Shown: positions 11,835 through 26,226, counted from the stretch's first letter. The stretch is DNA of 64,000 nt from Choanephora cucurbitarum (GCA_025331435.1 JAIWNI010000037.1:186001-250000); one strand, 5' to 3'. A program made the numbers and translations. The notes: a model not told the origin generated them from the letters alone.

Positions 11835-13119
11835 ATGAGTAGTTTTGGTAAAATCTTTAGAGTCACTACTTATGGTGAATCTCACTGTAAAGGTGTGGGT
11901 GCTATCATCGATGGTTGTCCTCCTGGTATGGGCTTAACTGAAGCTGACATTCAACCCCAATTAACCCGTAGAAGACCTGGTCAAAGCAAATTAACTACAC
12001 CTGTAAGTGATTATCATGTTCGATCATCTACATTCTCTTATAAATACTATTAGCGTGATGAAAAAGATAAAGTGACTATCATGTCAGGCACTGAATTTGG
12101 TGTGACTTTGGGTACACCCATCGGTATTCAAGTACCCAACCTGGACCAAAGACCTCACGACTACAACGACACAGACATCTTTCCTCGTCCATCGCATGCA
12201 GATTACACTTACCTTCAGAAATACAGCGTCAAGGCATCCTCAGGTGGTGGTCGAGCCAGTGCCCGTGAGACGATCGGTCGTGTGGCTGCAGGTGCCATTG
12301 CTGAAAAGTATTTACGTGAGGCCTATGGTGTGGAAATTGTGGCCTTTGCCTCTAGTGTAGGTAAGGTCGCCATGCCTTTCATTCAACAATTAGAAGACCC
12401 TAAGCCTGAACTGATCCAGTTCATGGACACATTGACACGAGAGGACGTGGATGCCGATATCTCTCGTTGTCCTGATCCTCAGACAGCAGAAGACATGAAA
12501 CGAGTGATTGCCGAGAAATCAGAAGAGCGTGATTCAGTGGGTGGTTCAGTCACTTGTGTGATCCGTAAATGCCCTGTGGGTCTGGGTGAACCCTGTTTTG
12601 ATAAACTGGAGGCTGTCTTGGCTCATGCGATGTTATCGATTCCTGCCACTAAAGGGTTTGAATTTGGTTCTGGATTCAATGGTACCAAGATGGCAGGTCA
12701 TCAACACAATGATCCCTTTGTTGTCAAGCCAGATGGTTCATTTGGTACAATCACAAACAATTCAGGTGGTATTCAAGGTGGTATCAGTAATGGTGAGCAC
12801 ATCTATTTCCGTGTGGCCTTTAAGCCTGCTGCCACCATCTCTCAAGATCAAGAGACAGCTAATTATGATGGTGTGACTGGTATCTTGGCTGCAAAGGGTC
12901 GACATGATCCCTGTGTTGTCTCTCGTGCGGTGCCTATTGTTGAGTCCATGGCTGCCCTTGTCATTATGGAGTAAGTAAAACAAAGAGAGGGTTGATGGAA
13001 ACTGATATTGTTTGATTAGTGCTGTCTTGCAACAAGAAGCCCGTCGTGCTGCTATCTCAAGATTGCCTGCTATTGATATCAACCATTCCTTATTAGGCAA
13101 GCCTCCCAAGATGGATTAA
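11835..13119 (+). CDS. ARO2: Chorismate synthase
   Basis: Three exons (11835-12002, 12054-12970, 13020-13119) join to 394 residues, the usual length. It converts 5-enolpyruvylshikimate-3-phosphate to chorismate, the last step of the shikimate pathway to aromatic amino acids, in the cytosol. The family signatures are clear: [20 protein letters not shown] (about 8-27), [20 protein letters not shown], then [18 protein letters not shown]. The final exon restores the C-terminus ([18 protein letters not shown]). In fungi this enzyme is bifunctional with an FMN reductase activity, but I see no separate domain for it. The start is the first ATG after a T-rich leader, and the N-terminus MSSFGKIFR matches the family. 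Confidence 0.96.
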
Positions 13120-13404
13120 AATTGCTCTCCATTATTTTTTTAGACTAAATGGAATACCACTGTATGAAATGACGTCACTTTATTTGATGTGTGTTACTAA
13201 GAGAGAGTTTTGTTTCATGGCAACACTGACTTTTTTTGAGTGAAGGCGCATACTTTTTGAGGTTTTGCCGTATCTCCTATACACGCGCATAATAATAAAA
13301 TAGCATGCATGTGTACCATTCATGGAGTGTGTGTGTAACCTATTTTCAAGGCACTGTACTACATAAGCGCCACGATTCCCGCAAGTAGGTTGTGTTGGAA
13401 ATGA

Positions 13405-13467
13405 AAGTAAGAGTGAGAGAAAGAGAGTAAGAGTAAGAGAGTGAGAGTAAGAGTAAGAGAAAGAGAA
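13405..13467. repeat. Purine-rich minisatellite of GAGTAA/GAGA units
   Basis: Imperfect tandem units of GTAAGA, GTGAGA and GAAAGA are read directly over about 60 bases. Confidence 0.7.
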
Positions 13468-13781
13468 GACAAGCGCTAGATAGAAATCTCCAAAGAATAG
13501 AAATCTCTAAAGTATCTCTTTAATGATCATAGGTCTAGAAGAATGAATTCAGTAAGTGTAACTGAGGCTGGAGATGGAATTTTCCTACTATTTTGCCACT
13601 TGTTTCTACCCTAACAAAAAAAAATAAAGACAAGCTCTATTTGACAGATAAAGAGGGAAAAAAAAATAAATAACACGAAAAAAAGAGTTTAACCATTTAG
13701 AAACTAAAGAATCTGGGTTTACTCGGAATATTCCGTCTTGCTTCTGGACTATATATAGTCATTGAATGAACACAATCCTTT

Positions 13782-13790
13782 TATAAAAAG
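13782..13790 (+). promoter_or_regulatory. TATA box (TATAAAAAG) of the lectin-like gene
   Basis: It lies 49-57 bases before the ATG at 13839 and is followed by a CT-rich leader. A second box (TATATATA) is at 13750-13757. Placement supports a core promoter. Confidence 0.55.
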
Positions 13791-13838
13791 AGTGGTTCAT
13801 TTCCTTCTATTTTTTCTCTCTTTCTTTATTATAACAAC

Positions 13839-14318
13839 ATGAGTTTATTTTATATCAAGAGTCACTTTAACGGTCGCGTCCTCGATGTCGAAGATGGTTC
13901 CACTGAGGTAAGTTATATAGAGAAGAGTACAATATAGGTTGATTGACATGATAAGCAGGATGGTGCCAAGATCATTGTCTACACTCAAAAGAGTGAAGAC
14001 CCTTACAACCAATTATGGCGTTATGAAGATGGTTACTTTATCAATGCCAAGAGTGCCAAGGTCTTGGATATTGATGGTGGTGAAATGAACCCTGAATCCC
14101 CTATCATTCAATACGCTCAAAAGCAATATGAAGAAGCTGCCAACCAAAGATGGCAAGTGGATGAAGAAGGCTACATCTTCTGTATGGCTCGTCCTGACTT
14201 GGTCTTGGATATCGAAGGTGCTGAAGATGATGATGGTGTTGCTGTTATCTTGTATGAAAAGCGTGAAGGTGAAGTTGCCTCTAACCAACGTTGGTATTTG
14301 GAACCTTATGAAGGTTAA
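13839..14318 (+). CDS. Small ricin-B-type beta-trefoil lectin-like protein
   Basis: Two exons (13839-13907 and 13959-14318) encode 142 residues. Three QxW motifs at regular spacing (NQLW, NQRW, NQRW), each preceded by an LD-type loop (RVLDVEDG, KVLDIDGG, LVLDIEGA), indicate a single beta-trefoil of the ricin-B lectin fold. No enzymatic domain, signal peptide or membrane segment is present, so it is probably a cytosolic carbohydrate-binding or structural protein and not a toxin. The protein is strongly acidic. A TATA box at 13782 and a CT-rich leader suggest active transcription. Ligand is unknown. The intron is phase 0 between STE and DGAK. Confidence 0.8.
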
Positions 14319-14893
14319 ACACTATTGTAAATAAAAGCCTTGCTTTATAAAGATCATAAAACAAATCTACTATAATAAGTTAGTTTCTTGAAAAGAGGTT
14401 ATCATAAGTCTAGCGTTGTACTGTTTTAAATTGGAGAATCAGTTCTAATACAAGGCAGACAGAGAAATCTCTTTGTGTTTTAAGGATTGTTCTGTTAAAA
14501 TGAGGTGTGTAAGCTAAAGTCTTTATTAAAGATGACACCTAGACAGAGCATGTCCTCGGATAAACAAGCCGATACCATAGTCTTTGTCACTCTACAAGCA
14601 TGATAAAGTAAGCGTTTTGTTCTTGTCTATTTGATTATGACAAGCAAAGACTATACTAAGCGTGTCTCAATCAATATGCCCTTGTTGCTTCTTTTTTTTC
14701 TGAAATCATATGAATGGATACAATCCATCTGATTGGATTACTCTCCTGAACGCTTTAATGTGTGACGTCGACAAGGAGATGGGCTAATTAAAATTTTCCA
14801 GTTTCTTTTTTTTTTTTTCTTCATTTTTGTGTAGCATTCCAACAAACGCGTATTATTAAAAAAGAGAGAAAGAAAGTGTATGAGAGAGAGACT
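14319..14893. other. Intergenic
   Basis: About 575 bases between two plus-strand genes. It contains poly-T (14691-14699, 14806-14818) and a purine leader GAGAGAGAGAC just before the next ATG. Nothing else is seen. Confidence 0.5.
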
Positions 14894-16406
14894 ATGATGG
14901 ACAGCCACGTCACAGAAGAAAGCAACACACGCCAGGGCTCTAAGCTGTCCTTGGGATCCTCTCCTTCTGCCCTCAGTGCTGATGAACAACTGGAGGGTGA
15001 AGGTCCTTTGACACCTACAGATAAACTACAGGATGAGGATGAAGAAGTTCATGAAGAAGAAGATGATGATCTATCTGCTTTAAACAGTATATTACAAGCA
15101 GGTTCAGCTGGATCATTATCAGATGAAGAAGAAGAAGAGATTGTCAAGACAGATGATGAACAAGATTCTGCTTCACCTTTATCTTCTGTTCCTGATGATT
15201 TCCCTCTCTCTCGATCTGCCTCACCTGAATTACCTCTTGTTGAACCTCTTTCTCAGCCAGAACCATCTAAGGAAATCGAAAAGAAGCCTGCCACCAGAAA
15301 ACGCCGAAAAGACAGTCAAACGACAAAGGATTCAATGGCTGTACCAGAATCCAAACAATCTGAGGATCATTCAGGCGATGAAGATGAAAAGAACAAAAGA
15401 CGACGCGTATCTCGATCATTGATTGAAGTGGAACCAAGAACACGTAGACGACAGAGTAAAGATGGACCTATCAAAAAGGAAGTAGTTGATCCTATGGAAG
15501 AGGAGGAAAGACCATTGGCTGACCTGCATGAACATCAGCCTGAATCACCCAAGACACAACCAAACCCTGAGGATGATAAAAAGAAGAAAGAGCCAATAGA
15601 ACAAGGCCATCATGAGTCACATGGTAGGCTGATGTAGAACTGAATGAAATCAAGAAAGGGGGCTAATGATTTTTTATAAAGAGGATCATGATTATCAACA
15701 ACGGCATAAAGAAGCATTGGATGCATTGACTCATATTGAAGTTGAATTTGCTAGATTACGTGACAAGTAAAGTACGATAAGTTTAAAGTGATAGAAGACT
15801 AATGTTGTTGCTTAGAATGTATCAAGAAAAGATGTCTGAATTGAATGAAGAGGCCATCATGATAGCCAACGGGACTCATCCTGAACTAGTGACTCTGATG
15901 GCTGAGATAGAAGAAAAGAAAGGAAGGCGTATCCATAGTGCAGAAGCATGGCGAAGATATCAACATGCTAATTTCAGACAACAATTTGAAGGGTTTGAAT
16001 ACCAAGCGAATATTCATTTTATTGTAAGTAACTTTTTAAAAAGATGACAAAGATCCATTTTAGCTTATCTTATTGTTTTAGTCTCAAAGGAATGCCCTTC
16101 GACGTCAACTATTGGAACAGATCAATGGAAAGCGTTGGAGTATAGAAGATGAACGATCTAAACTGAATGATCCTTCTAAAAGTAAGTGTTTCTTTCCCTG
16201 CCAATCCTTGACTTACATTCTTTTTAGCCCATCTGTTTCCTGATGGACGTGAAATGATAGCCCATAAGCGAGAGTTAAAGGAAGAAACAGGTGAATTACA
16301 AGATATCAAAGAGGCTATCGGATTTCCAATGGCACCTAACCCTTCTGGCCTAAACACGCATGATTTAAATGAAGACCTTAAACTATTGGGTATTCATCGC
16401 CATTAA
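14894..16406 (+). CDS. Sds3/Dep1-like subunit of the Rpd3/Sin3 histone deacetylase complex
   Basis: Five exons (14894-15623, 15682-15766, 15816-16023, 16082-16181, 16228-16406) join to 433 residues. Residues 1-240 are acidic and Ser/Glu-rich with basic nuclear-localisation-like clusters (KKPATRKRRK, NKRRR, PRTRRRQ). The conserved Sds3 block follows: HKEALDALTHIEVEFARLRD joined to MYQEKMSELNEEAIMIANGT and HPEL. The second half is helical and charged, ending NPSGLNTHDLNEDLKLLGIHRH, as in fungal Dep1-type proteins. Sds3 and Dep1 scaffold the large Rpd3 deacetylase complex in the nucleus and are needed for silencing. The start is the tandem ATG at 14894/14897. The family match is to Sds3-like proteins; whether it is the Sds3 or the Dep1 orthologue is not settled. 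Confidence 0.82.
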
Positions 16407-16595
16407 TTTATCTCTAAGCAACAATGATACCCTCTTATTGACTAAGATTACTCCTTACTGTTAAAAAAAAAATCTTTTTTTTTATTACACGTGCAAAATG
16501 ACAGACAATTATATATTTTTTTATTATTTTTTCTTTCTTTTTTTTCTTCTTCTTTTTTCTTCTTTTTTTTTCTTTTTTTTTTTTACATTAGATAG

Positions 16596-17367
16596 ATGAC
16601 AACCAGTCTTCATAAGTTGTCATTACCCAGTAGTATTACTTCCACCAATGAATCAGAAACAGCCTTTTCAAGAGATTTATTACGTCAATTTGACAAGAAA
16701 CGTTCACAGTTACATTTTGAATTAGGATTTACATCTCAAGTAAGAAGGGCGTGGGTTGGATCCAATTTAGGCAATTTGACATTTCTTTAACTCTTCACAG
16801 GGACCATCTCCAGAATCATCTATACCTTATTCAAGTGATGAAGAACCTATTCAGTTAGACGAGGCAGAAGATACTTCATATCAGCCTGTGACAGAGAATA
16901 AGCAAGACAGTAGCCACTTGTCCAATCGTCCTGCTTCTTCTGTTTCAGCAAGTGATCTCTTGCGTCGATCCTCTGCCTTTCTTAAATCAAAATTCGATGC
17001 TTTTAAGAAGCCTTCATCAACTTCCCTTGCACAACCCAACACAAAAGCAACAAAAGTACTGATGAAGACAACCATTGCTATACCATCTAACCCCACCTAC
17101 CATCATACTATACCAACACCCACTCCACCTACCATCACTCAATACCCTCCTAAACCACTTGTCTATTCACCTATCGAACCTATCGTTCAACCAGATGAAC
17201 CCAGTGACCACAAACGATTGCTTCATCGTATTTCCATGCCCTTAATGCGTGTCTATCAACATCACGAAAGTATCCCTAGAAACAAATCAATCACTACCCT
17301 TTCTAATCGTCGAAGGAAATCAGAACCAGAAGATCATACTAAGCGAAAAATCAGAAGAGGCAAATAA
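16596..17367 (+). CDS. Unrecognised Ser/Thr/Pro-rich protein with a basic C-terminus
   Basis: Two exons (16596-16739, 16801-17367) give 236 residues. I do not recognise the family. The first 50 residues contain a possible amphipathic helix (FSRDLLRQFDKKRSQLHFEL). The middle is Ser/Thr/Pro-rich (PTYHHTIPTPTPPTITQYPP). The C-terminus is strongly basic (NRRRKSEPEDHTKRKIRRGK), suggesting a nuclear or nucleic-acid-linked role. No membrane segment or signal peptide is visible. The start follows an 80-base T/C-rich leader (16501-16585), typical of expressed genes here. The intron has GTAAGA and TTCACAG sites and is phase 0. Confidence 0.6.
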
Positions 17368-17999
17368 CTTCTTGTATGCTTTTAAAATTATTTATATGCC
17401 CAGTCTCTCATTCTTTATATCTATGGCTCTCATTTTACGCGTTTATCACTGTATTCTCTCCCTCTCTATTAATTTCCATTCATTTTCTTCTTTTATAATA
17501 AGACCCTTTTTTTTTAAAAGGGTTTTCCAAAAATTGATCAGAAAGATACTTAAAGCCTTCTGATCGAATAAAAACACTACAATAGTAATGCTCGGGTTTC
17601 GGCATTTATCCATCAGTAGTAACCTCACTTGGATAAGCATCTTCCCCCATTGAAAAGGACAAAGAAAAAAAGAAAAAATATTAAAAAAAAAATTTCAGTC
17701 TCTCCATTAAATAGACAATGACAACGGTCACATCCTTGAGTCTTTCCTTATTTAGTATCTTACATCTACCTTGCCCACTCTTTTTTTTTATAGAGTTGCT
17801 GATGCTATACATCATCAGCCTATGCTGCCTTCCAAAGTAACCCAAGTGTCTTGATCTCACTTTTCTGTCCTTTGTCTTTAGACATCAAATTCAAGTACCT
17901 AAATGACGTTGAATTTAACATGATTCCGTCACGTACTTTAATGCAATTCTTTTTTTTTTCTTTCTCTTTTCTTTTTTTTTTTTTGTTGCATAAACAACG
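17368..17999. other. Intergenic
   Basis: About 630 bases, with poly-A/T tracts and a T-rich leader (17949-17986) before the next gene. A 41-codon hydrophobic frame at 17718 is present but not supported as a gene. Confidence 0.45.
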
Positions 18000-18952
18000 A
18001 TGGTGACCACTTTACGAAAGAGAAAACAAGGCAAGTTAGAAACTATCTCAACATAGACGAGACTGTCAAACACTTAAGCAGAACAATAGCTTCTTATGAA
18101 GAAAGTGATAGTGACTTTGCTAGTGATTCAGAACTGCGCAGTAAACAGAAACGCGCCAAAAAGACAGAAGAAGTCAATCCATTAGAATCTTCCAGCCAAG
18201 ACGACAGTAGTGTCACTCCATTCAAACCTGCCAAAATCAAAGTCCCTCACCCTAACGGAAGTCCCTTCCCAGACTCACTTTCACCCAAGACACTCGAATT
18301 CCTGGCTGAACTGGCCGAGAACAACGATCGAGACTTTATGCACTTCAAGGCCAAAGAATTCAAGGAGGCCAAACAGGACTTTATTGATTTTTGTGGATTG
18401 ATCAGAGACGAACTTGCTCAGGTCGATCCAAGCATTCGTCTGGAAGAACCCAAACAGGCCGTCTATCGTCAAAACCGTGATCTCCGTTTCTCCAACGACA
18501 AGCGACCTTACAAGATCAACTTGAGTGCCAGCTTTTCTCGGACAGGACGTAAATTTGCAGATGCAGGCTATTTCCTGTCCATTCGTCCCGGTCATCATTC
18601 GATGATTGCCTCAGGTATGTGGCAGCCAGATAAACATCGGCTGGCCAACATGCGATCCAGTATCATTCGACATGGCGATCTCTTGAGAGAATCACTCTCG
18701 ACCGAGGCCATCAAGGACGTGTTTGGTGGTAAGTCAGGTGTAGAGATCCTGAGTCCCGAAGATAAATTGAAAGTGGCACCCAAGGACATTGACAAGCATC
18801 ATCCAGAGATTGAGTTGTTGAGATACCGCTCGTTTGCGGTTGTCAAAGAGTTTAGGGATGAAGAAGTCGTCAGTCCTGGTTTTGTTGAGAAAGTCATGGA
18901 TTTCTTAGAGGCTACAGTACCTTTTGTCACTGTGATTAATTCTTGGATCTAA
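18000..18952 (+). CDS. DUF2461 family protein (TIGR02453-like)
   Basis: Two exons (18000-18030, 18090-18952) give 297 residues. The first 90 residues are charged and probably disordered (EESDSDFASDSELRSKQKRA). The DUF2461 domain starts near residue 90 (LSPKTLEFLAELAENNDRDF) and continues through RQNRDLRFSNDKRPYKINLS and AGYFLSIRPGHHSMIASGMW, which are family hallmarks. The biochemical role of the family is unknown. The intron uses a GC donor (CAAG|GCAAGT) and the acceptor at 18088-18089, giving a 59-nt intron of normal size; GTG at 18003 offers no working GT alternative. An inner AG would give a 26-nt intron that is also in frame, but it is too short to be likely. Confidence 0.8.
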
Positions 18953-19045
18953 TAAATGACGTTGGCATGATCATGAAGTATTTAATCTCCGCAGACATCT
19001 TTTTAAGCAAAAAAAGAAAAAAAGAATGGCTTTGTTGTATAGGCA

Positions 19046-21068
<2,023 letters not shown>

Positions 21069-21490
21069 TACTTGTACATAAAAGTAATTTCTTTGAAAGA
21101 TGAGTGTCAAAGAATGGGTTAATTGAGAATATTTAGAGTTCCTCCCATTGTTAGTTTAAGGAATTATTTAAGCATGAAAAAAGAATGCGATTTAAGATAT
21201 TACTATCAAGCCCAAAAACCTTATTTCGGTAACAGAGAACATATTCTTATTTGATGGTGTGAAACTATATAACTAACAATGTTATCTTCTCCTATTAAGA
21301 TATTTCTTAAAAAAGAAAAAATAAAAGCTTATCATTAAAGACAAACCTTTTTCTTTATTGTAATTAGGATGTACACGAACTTTATGAAATTAGTGAAAAA
21401 GTGTATGCAAGAAAATGATGTATAGAAATAGAGGAAAAAAGAAAAAAAAGGAGAAGGGGATGCAATATTTTTTTTTGAGGAGAAAGACAA
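21069..21490. other. Convergent intergenic region between SelO and PMC1-like genes
   Basis: About 420 bases of AT-rich 3' flanks with poly-A tracts. No gene is seen. Confidence 0.5.
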
Positions 21491-24400
21491 TTATTCAAGA
21501 CTTCGAATAGATCCAGATGCATAGGAGCGGAAATCGTTATTATGCTTAGAAGAGCGGGAATGCATCGTATTTGTTCTTTCGTTAGGATTCCAAGGCATAC
21601 GTTCATTTCCTGCAACATACACAGAAGGCACAGTGTTTTGATGACCACCCAAGTATTTCTCTCGGGCAGCAGCACTGAAGAACAAGAATCCGAAAATATC
21701 ATCTGGAATGAGACGGATAACAACACCAATCGGCAGAGACACAAAACCAATGACGATGGCAATGGCCCATTGTGTTGCATCCAATGGCACCACCTGGAAA
21801 GCAGGACCGCCGAATTGAACAATCAACACTTGACCTACTACACAGATAAAGAAGATGGCAATAAAGAATTTGTTGGCAAGGATGTTACTAAAGATGTTGA
21901 TACGACTATCAATTCTTCGACAACTTTTTAAGAATGTTAGTTCCTATGTCTTTGTGAGTTATTTATAGGACTTACTTGACTTCGTTAAAGATCTGACAGA
22001 ACACAAATGTGTTGAATACAATCGTCTGTAAAGGAGCACTGTCTTTGGGTAGATGAATGACATCTGTATACAAGATGATAAGCGTGACTGTGATCTGGAA
22101 GGCAGCTTGACCGATAATCATCTTCCACATCTTGAAGGTGATCAAAGGAGCAGTTCTTGCCTCAGGTCGACGAAGCAGTAACTCTTCTGTAGGTGGATCA
22201 GTAGCCAAGGCAAGAGCAGCAAATGTGTCCATGATCAAGTTGACCCAAAGCAATTGAACAGCCGTCAAGACTGATTTCTGTTCAGTACTGGCAACAGCAG
22301 AGATAAAGGTCAAGATGACAGCCGTGATATTGACAGTCAATTGGAACTCTAGAAACTTCTTGACAGCATCATTGACACAACGACCCCACATGATAGCCTT
22401 GACAATACTTGAAAAGTTGTCGTCCATCAGAATGATACTGGAGGCTTCCTTGGCTACTTCTGTACCAGCAATACCCATAGAGAAACCAACATCGGCCATC
22501 TTGAGAGCAGGACCATCGTTGGTACCATCACCAGTGACTGCCACAATCTCACCGAGTTCACGCAGACGACCGACCAAGATACGTTTGTCTTCAGGACTGG
22601 AACGAGCCAACACTTGAAGTCGAGGTAAGATAGCATCCATTTCAGATTGAGGAAGTTTTCGGAAAGCAGGACCCTCCATGACAACACCGCCCGAGGTGTA
22701 GATACCACATTGTTTGGCGATCGACTTGGCCGTGACAACGTTATCACCCGTCACCATACGAACAAACACACCAGCTCTCTGACAGGCTTGAACAGCTTCA
22801 GGAACACCTTCTCGAAGTGGATCTTCAATACCCACGACACCCAGGAAAGTAAGCGATCTGTCTTGTACGATATCGTCATAAGGAACACCATCTTCAACAG
22901 ACTCCACAGGGCCTCGAGGTGGCCATTGTTCAAAATCGATATAGGCAAGACCGAGGGTTCTCAAACTACGGGTGGCATAGCTCTGGATGATACGGTGAAT
23001 ACGGCTCACATCGTCGTCTGTCATGCTTCGGGTAGAGACCTGGCTGTAGTTATCACTGTTGGAAGAGGATTTCTGAAGTGAGAGGATAGAGGAACAGAGA
23101 CCCAAGATGATTTCAGAAGCACCTTTCAGATGAACACGATAGACTGATTTGCCAAGCTGAGTAGGATGTGGTACCTGAATGACAGTGGCCATGGCCTTGC
23201 GTTCTGAACTGAAAGGATAAGCATGTTCAACGGGCCATCGAGTACGAAGCGAGTCGTAATGTTCAGCCTTTACATCGCGGGAGAACTGCAAGAGAGCGGT
23301 TTCGGTCTTGTTACCCACAAAGCAAGGTTCACCCTTTTCGTTCTCGCCTTCAAATGCGGTTGAATTGACAGCGATCGATTGGTTGACGATATTAAGGACA
23401 TCTTTAGGGGTAGTGGATGCAACGTCTTTGATATCAATCAAATCTGAACGGGATGCAGGTGGGTTTTTGATAAAGCGAAGTGAAGAGCCAAATGTACCGG
23501 CCACGACTGTCATCTTGTTCTGGGTCAAGGTACCGGTCTTATCAGAGCATACGGTGGTTGCATTACCCATGGTTTCACATGCGGCCAAGACACGTACCAG
23601 GTTGTTATCCTTTAACATACGCTGAGTTGCATAGGCAAGTGCTATTTTAGGAAGATCAGTAAACAAACATAGATGCAGCTATGACCGTAAATACCTAATG
23701 TGACAGCCAAAGGAAGACCTTCGGGCACAGCCACCACAACAATGGTGACAACAACAATCAAAATCTTCATGATATCCATGACAATTTCAGTTGCCTGATC
23801 AGGCACGCCATTCTTCCAGCCAACAAAGTAACGGATCAACAAGACAATCAACATCAGTAAACCAGCAGCAGAACCCAGTTTGGCAATCAGTTCAGCCAAA
23901 GCATTCAGTTTTTCCTGAAGAGGTGTACTCTCAGGTTCAGAACGCAATGCCATCATGGTACGACCATAGTAAGAGTGTTCACCAATACTGGTCACAAGGT
24001 AAGTACAGACACCTTCCAACACTTTTGAACCAGAGATAATAAAGGGGTCACTGGATGCTTTGTGTTCAGGCTGTGGTGGTTTTTTAGAAGAAGGAGAGTA
24101 TTGAGCATAAGCCAGACGATCGCATGTCTGCCAGTTTTGTTTGCGGACGGCATCTGATTCACCTGTAGCAGCCGATTCATCACATTTGAGATTGTGTCCC
24201 TCGATAAAGATACCATCGGCGGCAACAATGTCTCCTGGTTCAAGATGAAGAATGTCACCTACTTGAATATCATGAACAGAGATCATGCTGACTGTAGATT
24301 CTCGAGTTGCCTAATATGAATCATGAATTTTCTTTGATCGTTATCATGTTTATTTGTTTACCTTGACAGCGCGATCTTCCTTCTTTGCATTCAACTTGCG

Positions 24401-25193
24401 GAATTGTTTTTCTTTCTGATAATCATTTACACTGCCGACAAGAACGACCATCAAAATGGCCACAATGATAGCGACACCCTCTACCCATTTGACACCAGGA
24501 ATACGGTTACCAAAAGTATCATATTCTGGTACAGCGATATCTTCATATAGGCCAACACCTAAAGAGACGACAGCAGCAATAGCCAATAAAATCTAATCAA
24601 TCTAGTTAATTAAAAAAAAAATGATGGTACATTCACTACTGTTTTACCAAAGTTTTATCTTGGAACGCAATCCACATAAGAGCAAAAATGCTTTTTGTCT
24701 CTGTTTCAGGCAATACATTAGAGCCAAAAACCGATGTTCTTTGAGGAAAGGCTGAAGCATCAGGAGCAGGCACATTAGCATCTGTTCTATGGGTTAACTG
24801 TCTACCGACTGAGTGAATGGTGGGTGTTCTTTTGATATCAATGTCCTCTACGTAAATGGAATCATCGCTTTCCTTCATGACCTGGCTAAGGGATACTTTA
24901 GGATGCTTTGGCCCATTGGGCTTTAGACCAGTACGAAGATCAACATGAAGACCGCGAGCAATGCCTTCCAGACCACCAAATGAGCGTAATAAGGGTAAAT
25001 TTTTTGGGTCCATCAGGGCCGATAGCTGTTGATTTGTGAAGGCAAAGGGGTTGGAAGGATCATTGTGGGGCGTAAGGTTATCTCCCAGATCAATCCTGAC
25101 ACCATCGCTTAATGCTTTTTCGTCTAGAAATGTGGAAGCACTGGGTGTTGCAATGATCGTTGGATCTTCACTATGATTGTGTTTATGAGTCAT
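21491..25193 (-). CDS. PMC1: P-type IIB Ca2+-transporting ATPase (PMC1/PMCA type)
   Basis: Five exons on the minus strand (25193-24648, 24592-24362, 24310-23695, 23641-21976, 21923-21491) join to 1163 residues, matching yeast Pmc1 (about 1173). It pumps Ca2+ out of the cytosol at the vacuole or plasma membrane. Visible motifs: a polar N-terminal tail, DKTL joined to ILLAIAAVVSLGVG (membrane helix), TGES near 308-311, [12 protein letters not shown] with the phosphorylated Asp near 498, MVTGDNVVTAKSIAKQCG and VTGDGTNDGPALKMADVGFS. VPEGLPLAVTL is the M4 calcium-site motif. The C-terminus ends with helices and a polar tail (RSYASGSIRSLE). Intron positions restore the conserved VTLALAYATQ across the exon 3/4 join. 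A palindromic TATA-like box lies about 80 bases before the ATG (25274-25283). Confidence 0.95.
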
Positions 25194-26226
25194 TAGAAAA
25201 TCCCCTTCCTTTTTTTTATCTATTTATTTTGAAAAGAAATAATAATAATCAAAAAAAAACCGAAAAGAAGATGTTATATATAAAATGAATTAATATATAA
25301 TACAAGAAATAAATAAAATGAAGAACAAAAAAAAGTTGGATCTTAAAAGAAAGAAGCACTTAAAAATATCGACATTTATGTAAGAATACTTAAGGAGGTG
25401 GATTCTGCTATAAGCTTTTTATATAGATAACGGGGTAAGAAAAAGAAAGATAGCCAATAGAAGAGTATAGAGGGAGAACAAAGGGAAAATCATAAAACAT
25501 ATCTTGAAGCGCGGGGTATGTTTTGTTAAGAAAGAATCGAAAAAGAAGTTTCCTGCAGGTTTTTCTTTCTTTTGTTTGCATGATCTGCAACGTATCAGAT
25601 TTCCTTCTTTTATTTAAGAAGTTATAGTTATTCATTCCTATCTTGAGTGTATAAGGTAGCCATGATTTTATTAGAAAAAAAGAAGAACAGTTATCAAAGA
25701 AAGAAAAAAAAAAGGAAGTGGAAAGGCAAGTAAGATGATAGTCTTCCCCCCTGAAGATAACTCCTAGAGACATAAAAGTCAGGCTAAAATGATCATTGGT
25801 CTGCACATAACTCTACATAAACATGAACTCCTGCTGCCATTGGCACACACACACACACACACACATTGAATTCCTTTTCCAATTATCTCTATTATTATTA
25901 TTATTTCAACCTTAAGAAATAGAGAAAAAAAAAGCCTCATCCATGATATAGATACTTTTTTTTTTAATTCCTCTGGAATGCTTTCATAAGATTATGCATT
26001 TTAAAGTTTGATCAACTGAAGAATCTGGAAGGGATTTTTCTTTACTTTTTAGATGGCATTGTTGAGTGGCGGAGATTTCCTATTTTTTTTTTTTTTAAAA
26101 AAGGCATTCTGTTTTCCATTTCCATAACAGGACGAATTTGGAAAGTTATGAGTGAACATTTTCTATTGCTGAATAACTTCTTCTTTTTCTACTTTTAGCC
26201 TCTATTTCATCTTATAAAAAAAAACA
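25194..26226. other. Divergent promoter region of PMC1 and myosin light chain genes
   Basis: About 1.03 kb. It contains the TATATATAA box at 25274-25283 (PMC1 side), a CA microsatellite at 25844-25865, an ATT run (25891-25905) and homopolymer runs of A and T. No coding frame is convincing; a 132-codon minus-strand frame at 25408-25806 has biased, non-coding-like composition. Confidence 0.5.
25844..25865. repeat. CA dinucleotide microsatellite
   Basis: Eleven consecutive CA units read directly. Confidence 0.9.

Larger units (their letters stand above)
13120..13838. other. Intergenic region with a GAGTAA minisatellite and the lectin-gene promoter
   Basis: About 720 bases. It contains a GT-rich run (13327-13336), a purine minisatellite (13405-13467) and two TATA-like sequences (13750-13757 and 13782-13790) before the next gene. 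No coding frame is convincing. Confidence 0.5.

Noticed and set aside
17718..17840. A 41-codon hydrophobic ORF before the DUF2461 gene
   Set aside because: It has no conserved feature and a homopolymer T run encodes its core.
18031..18056. A 26-nt intron in the DUF2461 gene as the main form
   Set aside because: It keeps the frame but is far shorter than all other introns here; the 59-nt alternative using the same donor is preferred.
22315..23625. Plus-strand frames of 100-144 codons inside the PMC1 exon
   Set aside because: They are antisense to a conserved P-type ATPase and have no independent support.
25408..25806. A 132-codon minus-strand frame
   Set aside because: It is Phe/Leu/Ser/Lys-rich from AT-rich DNA, with no promoter, homology or splice context.
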